Positions 24,324 through 31,756 of a stretch of DNA of 31,756 nt are shown in pieces. The position numbers were made by a program, and so were the translations under genes. The stretch covers positions 1 through 31,756 of the forward strand of contig CAYSLU010000063.1 in assembly GCA_964431965.1 (NCBI GenBank), in the 5' to 3' direction. Source of the DNA: CAYSLU01 sp964431965 (GTDB lineage: Bacteria; Verrucomicrobiota; Kiritimatiellia; CAIKKV01; CAYSLU01). Positions within the stretch are counted from its first letter, which is position 1; every line of letters begins with the position of its first letter. The notes under the pieces are model-generated. The model made no database searches, was not told the DNA's origin, and saw nothing but the letters and a program-made list of their open reading frames with translations.

Positions 24324-26926
24324 ACGTGCGCCGCCGAGATGTTCTTCGGTCGCACCAGCCGTTCCTGCCCGTGCGGCTGACCGCTGAACCCGATGGGGCG
24401 ACGCTGTCGGCCGGCGGCGAGTCGGTCCGGTTCCGCGGCAAGCGATTCGCGGTGGAGGCGGACGGTCCGGTGACGGTTGAGCACGGGACCGCGAAGCGCG
24501 AGTTCCTCGTCCTGACGCTTCGCGTAACCGCCGACCGACCGGTTCAGGTCCGGCGCGTGAGCTGGTTCGCCGGCGGCTGGGAGCCGGGCTGCGAGCGGGC
24601 CGTGAACGCCACGGGGCTGCAGGACGCGTTCCTGTTCCTGCGGAAGGGCTCCGTATCGTTCTTCCTCTCGCTCGATTTCCCGTTCAGCCGGATCGACGCC
24701 GGGGGCATCTGGTACCCGCCTTCCGAGCGCCTGCACCCGGGGCAGCCGCTGGACTGCCACAGCCTGACGATCGGCGCCTGCCGACTGGCCGGCCGTCGCG
24801 GCGGCGATTTCGATGTCGCGGAAATCGAGGCCGCGAGCGCGTACGTCGAGCGCCGGCATCCGCCGCGCTTCGAGCGGCCGATGTTCACCTCGGCGTGCAT
24901 CACGAACCGGATGACCGAATGCCGGGAGGGCCGGATCTTCTACAGCATGTGCGACAACCCCACGGTCGCGCTCAGCCCGGAACTCCTGGAGGAGGACATC
25001 CGGCTGATGGCGGAGATCGGGGTGGAGTACTTCCAGGTGTTCGAGGGGGCCTTCGACTGGCCCGACGAGCGCCGGACGGGCCGCAACATGCGGCGGCTGA
25101 GCCGCCTGGCGCGACGCCTCGGCGTCCGGCTCGGCGACTACGTCCACCCCGGCGAGCTGTACTGCCCGCACTACAACTACTCCGCCCGGCGGCTCGACCG
25201 GCCGGAGTGGCGCCAGCGCGGGCCGGACGGCGGGACGGGCCAGTTCTGCCTGGGCTGCCGCGAGTACCTTGACCATATCCGGACCGGGCTCCTCTCGCAC
25301 AACCGACGCTACGGCCACGAGTTCATCTGCCTGGACATGATTCACATCGGGCCGTGCTTCGCGGAAAACCACGGACACCCGCCGGGCGATGTGTATCGGC
25401 AGGTGCGCGGGCTGGTGTCGCTCATGGACGCGCTGGCGGCGCTGAGTCCGGAGTTCCTGGTCTGGACGAACAGCGGCAACTGGCTCGAGTTCATGCCCAA
25501 GCTCGTCTGGCACAACCCGAACGTGTACCTGACCGATCCGCACGTTCGTGGATACTCCTCGACGCTCAACCAGCTCAAGCTGCTCGGCGACGGCCGGCGG
25601 GAACAGATGGTCACCGTGCACGAGCGGCGCTTCGTCCCGTACCGGGCCTTCTGCAACTGCGAGTACTACGCCTTCCCGCGCAGCCGCGTCCCGGACCGCC
25701 GCGTCTTCGAGTACAGCTTCCTGCAAGGCTTGGCCGTAACCCCCAACATCTGTCCGGCCGAGACGCGCACGTTCTTCAACCGGCTTCCCGGAAAGACGAG
25801 GAACGACTGCGCGGCGTTCATGCGGAAGTGGATGCGATTCGTCGGCCGGCATTTCGACGCGTGGAAGCATACGATCCGCGCCGGCGCGGCGCCGGGGTCC
25901 GGCGCCGCGGAGATCTACGCCCATCCTCGCCCGGATGGTGCGAGCGGCTTTGTATGCCTGGTGAACCAGAATCCGTTCCCGTGCCTGGCGCGGTGCCGCC
26001 TCGATGAGTCGATCGGTTTGACGCACGGTGCCGCATTCCATGTGCGCGAGATCTATCCGCGGCCATGTCTCGCCGCCGAGCAGGCGCTCCCGTTCGCGGC
26101 CTATGGCGACGAGTTCTGCTGCGTCGTTCCCCCGCATGGCGTGCGGTTCCTGTCGATCGAGGCGCAGCGGCCCGCCGCGGGAATCCGGGTGTTCGGGCAT
26201 CCGGTCCGGGCTCGCCGGATAGCCGGCGGCTACCGGCTCACGCTCCGCGCCCCGCAGGGCGAGGTGATGCGACTCGGGCTGGTGCTGCCGGGGGGCGAAG
26301 CGCTTCGCGCCGCGACAGCCGTGCAAACGCCGACCGTGCCGATGTACACCTTCGCGGCTTCGGCCCAGACCGTCGCGCGGGCGGGGAATCTGGCGTGGAT
26401 CGACGTGACCATGCCGCGCGGCCTCGCGCCGCGCGCGCTCACCCGCTGGCGAGTCGAGCCGGGTGGCGCCGAGATCACGCTTCCACGACCCGAGGAGTGC
26501 GGATTCCTGGGTGCGCTCGTGCACGGCGCGTTCTCGGAAGAGCTGGAGGTTCGAGTGGACGTGGCCGTGCGGGCCGGCCGTGGCGGCTCCGGCCGGCGAC
26601 TGCCGCCGGTGACGCGGCGCGAGCCGCCGGACGGCGAGCCTGTTCCGCGCGCGCACCGGCAGACGTTTGCGACGGAGTTCGATCTGCCGTTCATCGAGCG
26701 CATGGGCTGCGAGCCCGGCACCGATGACGACGCCGTCGTGGAGCTGGCCTTCGCGGATCCCGGGAAGGTGGCCTCGGTAGCGGCACGGCTGGGCGGGACG
26801 TCCGTCCCGGTGCTCCGCTACGTCTACCCGCGCGACCGGAAGCGGCACTCGTTCTACGTCGAGCTGACCGGCCAGACCGGGCCGGGCCGGATTCCGCTGG
26901 AGCTTGACGTGGAGTGGGCTCGGTGA
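24320..26926 (+). CDS. Glycosidase-like protein, cytoplasmic, family unassigned
   Basis: An 868-residue protein with no signal peptide. An N-terminal beta-rich part (about 10-180) is followed by a probable TIM barrel (about 185-560) and a C-terminal beta-rich part (600-868). In the barrel, FQVFEGAFDW (238-247) and FICLDMIHIGPC (335-346) look like catalytic beta-strand ends, with Glu242 and Asp339 as candidate residues, in the manner of clan GH-D enzymes. The sequence is rich in Cys, with CLGC at 310-313. I cannot assign a family. GTG at 24320 is chosen because it overlaps the previous stop; GTG codons at 24311 and 24326 are alternatives. The frame is open far upstream, but only as a shadow of the ATPase gene. 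Its neighbours suggest a role in oligosaccharide breakdown. Confidence 0.65.
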   Translation: MNVRRRDVLRSHQPFLPVRLTAEPDGATLSAGGESVRFRGKRFAVEADGPVTVEHGTAKREFLVLTLRVTADRPVQVRRVSWFAGGWEPGCERAVNATGLQDAFLFLRKGSVSFFLSLDFPFSRIDAGGIWYPPSERLHPGQPLDCHSLTIGACRLAGRRGGDFDVAEIEAASAYVERRHPPRFERPMFTSACITNRMTECREGRIFYSMCDNPTVALSPELLEEDIRLMAEIGVEYFQVFEGAFDWPDERRTGRNMRRLSRLARRLGVRLGDYVHPGELYCPHYNYSARRLDRPEWRQRGPDGGTGQFCLGCREYLDHIRTGLLSHNRRYGHEFICLDMIHIGPCFAENHGHPPGDVYRQVRGLVSLMDALAALSPEFLVWTNSGNWLEFMPKLVWHNPNVYLTDPHVRGYSSTLNQLKLLGDGRREQMVTVHERRFVPYRAFCNCEYYAFPRSRVPDRRVFEYSFLQGLAVTPNICPAETRTFFNRLPGKTRNDCAAFMRKWMRFVGRHFDAWKHTIRAGAAPGSGAAEIYAHPRPDGASGFVCLVNQNPFPCLARCRLDESIGLTHGAAFHVREIYPRPCLAAEQALPFAAYGDEFCCVVPPHGVRFLSIEAQRPAAGIRVFGHPVRARRIAGGYRLTLRAPQGEVMRLGLVLPGGEALRAATAVQTPTVPMYTFAASAQTVARAGNLAWIDVTMPRGLAPRALTRWRVEPGGAEITLPRPEECGFLGALVHGAFSEELEVRVDVAVRAGRGGSGRRLPPVTRREPPDGEPVPRAHRQTFATEFDLPFIERMGCEPGTDDDAVVELAFADPGKVASVAARLGGTSVPVLRYVYPRDRKRHSFYVELTGQTGPGRIPLELDVEWAR

Positions 26927-26962
26927 GACGAACGCGGGATTGACGAATCAGGAGACCGGCGA

Positions 26963-27952
26963 ATGAAGCGAGTGCCGCTGTCGACGACGGGCGTGCGGGT
27001 GTCCCAGATGTGCTTGGGAACGATGATGTTCGGGGACCGGGCGGACGAGCGGGAGTCCGCCCGCATCGTCGATGCCGCGCTGGCGCGCGGCGTGGATTTC
27101 ATCGACACGGCCACGGTGTACGCCGAGGGACGGACGGAGGAAATCCTCGGCCGGATCCTCAGGGACCGCCGCGATCGCGCCTTCCTGGCGACCAAGGTCT
27201 GGGGCAAGACGGGCGCCGAGTATCCCGAGCTAATTCCACGGAGCCTGGACGAGAGCCTGAAGCGCCTGCAGACGGACCACGTGGACCTCCTGCTCATCCA
27301 CTGGCCGCGCAAGGGGATGGACATGGCAGCGATCATGACGGCGCTGGCCGCAGCCGTACGCGCCGGAAAGACGCGCTTTGTCGGCTGCAGCAACTTCCCG
27401 GCGTGGCTTGTGGCCCATGCGAACGCGGTGGGACAGCAGATTGGCGCGCCGCGCCTCGTGAACAACCAGGTTCCGTACAACCTGGTTGAGCGCGGGGTGG
27501 AGATTGAGGTGCTGCCGCAGGCCGTCGCGGATCGCGTCGCGATTACCTGCTATCGCCCGCTGCTGGCCGGCGTGCTGTCCGGCAAGTACGATCCGGACGG
27601 TCCCGCGCCAGCCGACGCCCGCGGTGCATCGGACGAGCGCATTCCGCGATGGGTGACGACCTACGCAAACGGTCTGCGCAAGCTGTCCGCGCTCGCGAAG
27701 GAGCGCGGCGTGCCCCCCGCGCAGGTGGCGATCGCCTGGCTGAAGGACCAGCCCGGCGTGACCGCGCCGCTGGTGGGCGTGAGCCGCCTGGCGCAGTTCG
27801 AGGAGGCGGTCGGCGCGTTCGACCTCGACCTGTCCGCCGAAGAGCGCGCCGGGCTGGCGGCGGCGTTCGACTCGGCGGTGAAGGAAGTGTCCGGCGGCAA
27901 CTTTGGTCCCCTGCGGCGCGAGTTCGGCCTGGTGGCGGAGGCGACGCCGTGA
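26963..27952 (+). CDS. Aldo/keto reductase
   Basis: A 329-residue NADPH-dependent aldo/keto reductase with the usual (beta/alpha)8 barrel. The catalytic tetrad is complete: Asp48, Tyr53 (FIDTATVYAEG), Lys78 (LATKVWGK) and His113 (LLIHWP). Family motifs FVGCSNFPAW and PLVGVSR are present, the latter in the cofactor-binding region. The length is normal. GGAG lies 8 bases before the ATG and the gene starts 36 bases after the glycosidase-like gene. Its stop overlaps the next start (GTGA), so it is tied to the Asp-box protein. It may reduce or oxidise a sugar released by the neighbouring enzymes; the substrate is unknown. Confidence 0.93.
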   Translation: MKRVPLSTTGVRVSQMCLGTMMFGDRADERESARIVDAALARGVDFIDTATVYAEGRTEEILGRILRDRRDRAFLATKVWGKTGAEYPELIPRSLDESLKRLQTDHVDLLLIHWPRKGMDMAAIMTALAAAVRAGKTRFVGCSNFPAWLVAHANAVGQQIGAPRLVNNQVPYNLVERGVEIEVLPQAVADRVAITCYRPLLAGVLSGKYDPDGPAPADARGASDERIPRWVTTYANGLRKLSALAKERGVPPAQVAIAWLKDQPGVTAPLVGVSRLAQFEEAVGAFDLDLSAEERAGLAAAFDSAVKEVSGGNFGPLRREFGLVAEATP

Positions 27953-29220
27953 GCGGCATCCGCGTGACTCGCGAAACCTATCTGCCGGGCCCCGTGGGCG
28001 AAGCCGTGTACGTCTTCAGCCCGACGTATGCGAGCGTAAAGGGGGCGGCCATGCTGGAGACCGTCCGCCACGAGGCGTTCCACGAGCGGGCCGACAGCGG
28101 GCGCCACTACTACTCGAGCTGGATCTGTCGGCGGCGCTCGGAGGACAACGGACGGACGTGGACGGACGAGCCCGGTGGCGTGCGCGTGACGCCGGCCGAC
28201 CTGACCGGCGGGAAGACCTATCCGTTCGGCATGGTCCTGCACCCGCAGCGCGACGTGCTGATCGACTTCGAGTCGCGCTACGAGATGGACCCCGGCCAGC
28301 CGATGTTTGGCACCGGAAACCGGATCGGGCGGACCTACCGCCTGTTCTACCGGATCTCGAACGATCAGGGGCGCACGTGGACCACCTCGGCGCAGGCGAT
28401 CGATTCGCGGCCGGGCTTTGACGCGGTGCGCTGGGCGCCGGGCATCGAATACGGGCGCGTGGGCGGGGTGGGAGACGGCCAGCGCCACTTCCTGCCGGAC
28501 GGAACGATGGTGATGGGCTTCACCGCGGTCCATCCGGAGCCGCCGCCGGACGATGTGTCCGAGCGGTCGAAGGAGCACTACTCGACGACCTTCTACGCGC
28601 AGGCGCGGCTGTCAGGCGACGCGACGCGGCTGGAGTGGCGGTTCGGCGAGATGATCGTCGTGCCGTTCCCGCAGGCGGCCGGCGGGTGCTGCGAATCGGC
28701 GCTCGCGTGGCTGGGCGGGACGCGGTTCTACTGCACCATGCGCTGCCAGGGCGACAAGCGGTGCGGCATCTACTCCTCACGGCAGGGAGTCGTGTCGGAG
28801 GACGCCGGCATGACGTGGAGCCGGCCGAAGCCGGTCGCATACGAGGACGGGTCCCCCGTCTGGACGCCCGCGTCGGTACACCAGTTCTTCCGGTCGTCGA
28901 AGAACGGGAAGACGTACGTGCTCGCCAACATTCTGCCGGGGCCGGTGTACGGACAGGTTCCGCGCTATCCGCTGTGCATCGCCGAGTTCGACACGGAGCG
29001 CGTCTGCGTGCGCCGTGCCACGGTGCAGGTCATCCAGGACCTGCCGCCCGGCGCCCCGGTCGACCGTCGCTACACCAACTGGGGCATGTACGAGGAGCGG
29101 GGCACCGGCGACCTCATCATGCTGGTCCCCGAGATGCCGCGCGACAAGAACTACGAGGACATGAAGCCCGAAGACTACGGCGCCGATTGCATCCGCTATC
29201 GAGTCGTGCTGCCGGGATGA
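27949..29220 (+). CDS. Sialidase-fold (Asp-box) beta-propeller protein
   Basis: A 423-residue protein with three Asp-box repeats of the type S-x-D-x-G-x-T-W: SEDNGRTW (64-71), SNDQGRTW (137-144) and SEDAGMTW (283-290). These mark a six-bladed sialidase-type propeller. I cannot identify a full sialidase active site (Arg triad plus Tyr/Glu), so the protein may be another glycosidase or a lyase of the same fold. There is no signal peptide. The GTG start overlaps the previous stop; the protein then begins SGIRVTRETYLPGP. It ends at a stop overlapping an in-frame ATG of the lyase gene. Its place between a reductase and a heparinase-like lyase suggests action on a lyase or hydrolase product in the cytoplasm. 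Confidence 0.8.
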   Translation: MSGIRVTRETYLPGPVGEAVYVFSPTYASVKGAAMLETVRHEAFHERADSGRHYYSSWICRRRSEDNGRTWTDEPGGVRVTPADLTGGKTYPFGMVLHPQRDVLIDFESRYEMDPGQPMFGTGNRIGRTYRLFYRISNDQGRTWTTSAQAIDSRPGFDAVRWAPGIEYGRVGGVGDGQRHFLPDGTMVMGFTAVHPEPPPDDVSERSKEHYSTTFYAQARLSGDATRLEWRFGEMIVVPFPQAAGGCCESALAWLGGTRFYCTMRCQGDKRCGIYSSRQGVVSEDAGMTWSRPKPVAYEDGSPVWTPASVHQFFRSSKNGKTYVLANILPGPVYGQVPRYPLCIAEFDTERVCVRRATVQVIQDLPPGAPVDRRYTNWGMYEERGTGDLIMLVPEMPRDKNYEDMKPEDYGADCIRYRVVLPG

Positions 29221-29255
29221 CGGATCACTCTCGTTTCGCGACTGTGGAGCACACC

Positions 29256-31361
29256 ATGACAACCCCCTATATCGAACAGATCGTCGAGCGCGCGATGAGC
29301 TTGAAGAGGGACTTCGCCATCGCCGCAGGCGCGGCGGACCTGAAGAACGCCCGGCGCTGGGCGGACGCCCTGACGAAGGGGCGGATCTTCTTCTACGAGC
29401 AGCAGGAGGTTGACATCGGGCTGTCGGGCGTCGACTGGAGCGGGAGCCATGTCGCACACCAGGAGTGGCCGGCGCAGCTCAACCGCTTCTTCTGGCTGCC
29501 CCATCTGGCGGCCGTGTATGAGGACACGGGCGACGAGGAGATGCCGCGGCTGGCGCGGGCCACCATCGAGGACTGGATCAACCAGCACGAATACGGGGCC
29601 GAGCGGCCGCTCGCAAAGGGCGACAACACGCTCAACCTGTCGATCCGGCTCGGCCAGAGCGTGTTCGGGGGGTGGTGGGGCACGCTTCCGGCCTTCGCGC
29701 GCAGCGCGCACTACGACGAGCCGTTCGTCCGTCGCATGGCCGCCTCCACGCTGGGCCAGCTCGACTACCTGGCCACCCACCTGGCGCCGATCGGCAACTG
29801 GCGCATCAGCCACTTGGACTGCCTGCTCTACTGCAGCCAGATCGTGCCGGGCGCGAACCGGCATCAGACGTTCGCCGTGCAGCGGCTGAACGAGGCGTTC
29901 CACCGTCAGATTGACGACGACGGCTCGCACGAGGAACACAACCCGAGCTACCACGGCTGGATGTGCCGGCTGTTTACCAACCTCTGGCGGCTGAACCGGG
30001 CGCGGCCGGAGCTCGGGCTCCGCATCGACACGGAGCGGGCGGCGCGGATGTGGGACTACGCGGTGTGCTCGGCCGCGCCGGACGGCCGGTCCGCCGGGCT
30101 GCACGACGCCGCGGCCTGGTGCGCCGGGCTGCCGGAGGGAGGCCAGTCCCCCGCCAAACCCCCGTCTTCGGCCTCCGCCGGGCTGATGCGCGAGCGACGC
30201 GGCTTCCTGAAGGCCGCCGGCTTGAGCCGCAAGCGCGGCTGGTCGCTGGACCGCCAGCCGTCGCGCTGGTTCCCGTGCGCGGGCCAGCTGTTTCTCCGGG
30301 ACAGCTGGAAGCCGGACGCGACGTTCATTGCCTTCGACGCGACGCGCTGGGGCGGCGGCCACTGCCACCTCAGCCGGCTCGGCGTGAACCTCTACGCCGG
30401 CGGCCGCATGCTCCTGAACGATCCCGGTTCGTTCACCTACGAGATGAGCGATCCGTTCGCCGCCTATGGCAAGTCCACGCCGGCGCACAACACGGTCACG
30501 GTCGGCGGCGCGAGCCAGTCGGAGACCGACCCGGACACGCGCGCCGTGCACGTCGGCGAGCGCGTGGCGCTCATCGCCTCGGGGTACGGCGGGGGCTACC
30601 ACGACGGACGGTACACGTGGTGGTGGGAAAACGGGCACGGGAACGCCACGTTCGGCACCCACGACCGCGTGCTGGTCTGGCTCAAAGGGCATGCCGCGCT
30701 CGTGTTCGATCTGGTCATCACGAACGGCGGCCAGCCGCTCGCCGCCCACTGGCAGCTGCCGCGGGGGCCGGTGACCGTGGACCCGGCCCGGGCGCGGGCC
30801 TGGACGGGCGGGCCCGGGAGCAACATCCTGGTGCAGCGGATCGGCGGCAACTGCGAGCCGGCCCTGGTAATCCACGAGGGAGAGAAGGAACCGTTGCTCG
30901 GATGGCTGCCGGGGGGACACGATTCCAGCCTGAACGGCTCCCGGCCCGGGCCGCACAGCTACGAGCCGGCGCCCCTGCTGGCGATGGAAACGCGGGCTGA
31001 AGGCCAGCACACGGAGCTCGCGACGCTGCTGATGCCGTTCCGAGGCGACGCGCCGCCGTCGGTCGAGATCAATCCATTCCCGCGCCTGCGGGGCGGGGCG
31101 TATGGCTTCCGATTCGGCTGGCCCGACGGAACGGAGGACCTGGTGTTCTGCACGCCGGCGCTGCGCACGGCAATCGACGCCGCGGGGCCCGTCTGGTCCG
31201 ACGGAAGCCTGGCCGTGATCAGCCGAGCGCAGGCCCGCGTGACCTCCGCATTCCTGTTCGGCGGCATGGTGCTCGAACTGGACGGCCGCCGCCTGTTCGA
31301 CGAGCCGGATTGCGGTCCACACGAACGCGTGTGGGATTCGGCTGCCGGACAGGCTGGATGA
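29256..31361 (+). CDS. Heparinase II/III-family lyase
   Basis: A 701-residue lyase-like protein with the usual order: an alpha-helical toroid domain (about 1-330) and a beta-sandwich domain (about 340-680). The first has GNWRISHLDCL (180-190) and DGSHEEHNPSYH (222-233), matching the Asn/His/Tyr catalytic region of the family. The second has WGGGHCHLSRLG (365-376), NDPGSFTY (388-395) and STPAHNTV (407-414), matching the conserved His residues that bind metal and substrate. Members cleave uronic-acid polysaccharides such as heparin, heparan or alginate by beta-elimination. There is no signal peptide, so short chains are probably cut in the cytoplasm. ATG at 29256 has GGAG 6 bases upstream; the alternative ATG at 29217 overlaps the previous stop (ATGA) and would add 13 residues. 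Confidence 0.85.
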   Translation: MTTPYIEQIVERAMSLKRDFAIAAGAADLKNARRWADALTKGRIFFYEQQEVDIGLSGVDWSGSHVAHQEWPAQLNRFFWLPHLAAVYEDTGDEEMPRLARATIEDWINQHEYGAERPLAKGDNTLNLSIRLGQSVFGGWWGTLPAFARSAHYDEPFVRRMAASTLGQLDYLATHLAPIGNWRISHLDCLLYCSQIVPGANRHQTFAVQRLNEAFHRQIDDDGSHEEHNPSYHGWMCRLFTNLWRLNRARPELGLRIDTERAARMWDYAVCSAAPDGRSAGLHDAAAWCAGLPEGGQSPAKPPSSASAGLMRERRGFLKAAGLSRKRGWSLDRQPSRWFPCAGQLFLRDSWKPDATFIAFDATRWGGGHCHLSRLGVNLYAGGRMLLNDPGSFTYEMSDPFAAYGKSTPAHNTVTVGGASQSETDPDTRAVHVGERVALIASGYGGGYHDGRYTWWWENGHGNATFGTHDRVLVWLKGHAALVFDLVITNGGQPLAAHWQLPRGPVTVDPARARAWTGGPGSNILVQRIGGNCEPALVIHEGEKEPLLGWLPGGHDSSLNGSRPGPHSYEPAPLLAMETRAEGQHTELATLLMPFRGDAPPSVEINPFPRLRGGAYGFRFGWPDGTEDLVFCTPALRTAIDAAGPVWSDGSLAVISRAQARVTSAFLFGGMVLELDGRRLFDEPDCGPHERVWDSAAGQAG

Positions 31362-31371
31362 ACTCGTCCGG

Positions 31372-31406
31372 ACGGCAGATTGAGACTGGACCGATTCAGT
31401 TGCCGT
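31372..31406 (+). terminator. Possible stem-loop after the six-gene run
   Basis: ACGGCA (31372-31377) and TGCCGT (31401-31406) can pair, with an inner ACTG / CAGT pair. It starts 10 bases after the lyase stop. No T-run follows, so a role as terminator is uncertain. Confidence 0.25.
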
Positions 31407-31499
31407 GAGTGCGGCCAATCCGCGTCGCATCTATTCATCACTGGACTGTAACGGCGCTCACGCGCGCCTGCTACGAACCAGCGGATCTGCGTGCGGCGT

Positions 31500-31546
31500 G
31501 GCGTTTGTAGTAGCGGCGCACGAGCCGCGTTCTCAGGCGTGCATAG
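31500..31546 (+). repeat. Hairpin repeat related to the 6479-6611 element
   Basis: GGCGTTTGTAGT is followed by the hairpin GCGGC-GCACGA-GCCGC and then GTTCTCAGGC and CATAG. The minus strand of 6491-6531 has the same flanks (GGCGTTTGTAGT, GTTCTGAGGC, CATAG) around a different but fully paired hairpin, CGGCC-TTTA-GGCCG. The surrounding gap 31362-31637 has no gene. Confidence 0.55.
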
Positions 31547-31599
31547 GAGACGTAGATGCACCCCAATCGGCTGGCTGAGTTTTTGGTGCTTTTCGGATA

Positions 31600-31626
31600 A
31601 TTACTAATCTGCTATTGATTAGTAAT
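31600..31626 (+). promoter_or_regulatory. Palindromic operator before the Fic-like gene
   Basis: ATTACTAATC (31600-31609) and its exact complement GATTAGTAAT (31617-31626) are separated by 7 bases and lie 11 bases before the ATG at 31638. A possible promoter (TTGGTG at 31583-31588 and TAATCT at 31605-31610, 16 bases apart) overlaps the left arm, so a protein bound to the palindrome would block transcription. The stretch is AT-rich, unlike the rest of the window. Autoregulation is inferred from position. Confidence 0.6.
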
Positions 31627-31637
31627 AGATTGACACC

Positions 31638-31756
31638 ATGAAGAAGCCCCAGATACCGCCGACAATGGAGAAGCTCGCTGACAACTTCCTGAAAACCAAC
31701 AGGTTAGATCTCGTGATCCATCTCGCTTTGGAGCCGGCCGACGACTATCTTCACTG
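31638..31756 (+). CDS. Probable Fic-family protein, 5' fragment
   Basis: The first 39 codons of a gene that runs off the window. The start MKKPQIPPTMEKL and the later DDYLHW resemble the N-terminus of Fic proteins that begin K-P-x-I-P-P and carry a YLHWDEL-type motif. The catalytic HxFx(D/E)GN(G/K)R motif would lie beyond the end, so AMP-transferase or related activity cannot be checked. No clear Shine-Dalgarno sequence is seen. Base composition is lower in GC than the neighbours, which suggests transfer. A palindromic operator precedes it, which would fit self-repression. The assignment rests on memory of the family start and could be wrong. Confidence 0.45.
   Translation, partial: MKKPQIPPTMEKLADNFLKTNRLDLVIHLALEPADDYLH

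Noticed and set aside
24260..26848. Minus-strand open frame of 862 codons
   Set aside because: It is a mirror of the glycosidase-like gene, is rich in His/Arg/Pro and has no motifs.
1..31756. tRNA, rRNA, transposase or integrase genes
   Set aside because: I looked for these on both strands and found no sequence that supports any of them.

Overview
The window is a high-GC bacterial chromosome segment with short gaps, many 4-nt start/stop overlaps and GTG starts. The mix of genes (Tat-lipoprotein sulfatase, a Gfo/Idh/MocA oxidoreductase with an added C-terminal domain, secreted PQQ-propeller and glycosidase-like proteins, a heparinase II/III-type lyase, an Asp-box propeller) fits a polysaccharide-degrading member of the PVC group (Lentisphaerota, Kiritimatiellota or Planctomycetota) or Hydrogenedentota. 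This is an inference from gene content; there is no rRNA or marker gene to fix it.

Layout. 1-456: non-coding, with a long palindromic repeat. 457-2624 (+): a small unknown protein overlapping a sulfatase. 6417-2637 (-): a three-gene signalling unit of exported von Willebrand A protein, membrane histidine kinase and OmpR-type response regulator. 6418-7013: non-coding, with two inverted-repeat elements. 7014-8750 (+): Gfo/Idh/MocA oxidoreductase. 8751-9420: a tandem 296-bp array of the same palindromic repeat family as the left end. 20672-9421 (-): four closely packed genes, a PQQ-propeller protein, a 1,075-residue secreted glycosidase-like protein, then AddB and AddA (double-strand break repair nuclease). 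20952-31361 (+): six closely packed genes, a RudS-like DUF523-DUF1722 protein, a HerA-type ATPase, then four enzymes without signal peptides (glycosidase-like, aldo/keto reductase, Asp-box propeller, heparinase-like lyase) that look like a cytoplasmic glycan-breakdown set. 31362-31756: a hairpin repeat, then an AT-rich palindromic operator and the first 39 codons of a probable Fic protein.

The most unusual content is non-coding. At least four families of palindromic elements occur in 32 kb. In two of them, copies share conserved flanks while the hairpin stems differ in sequence yet still pair. I did not find a complete new defence or mobile system. No transposase, CRISPR array, tRNA or rRNA is visible.
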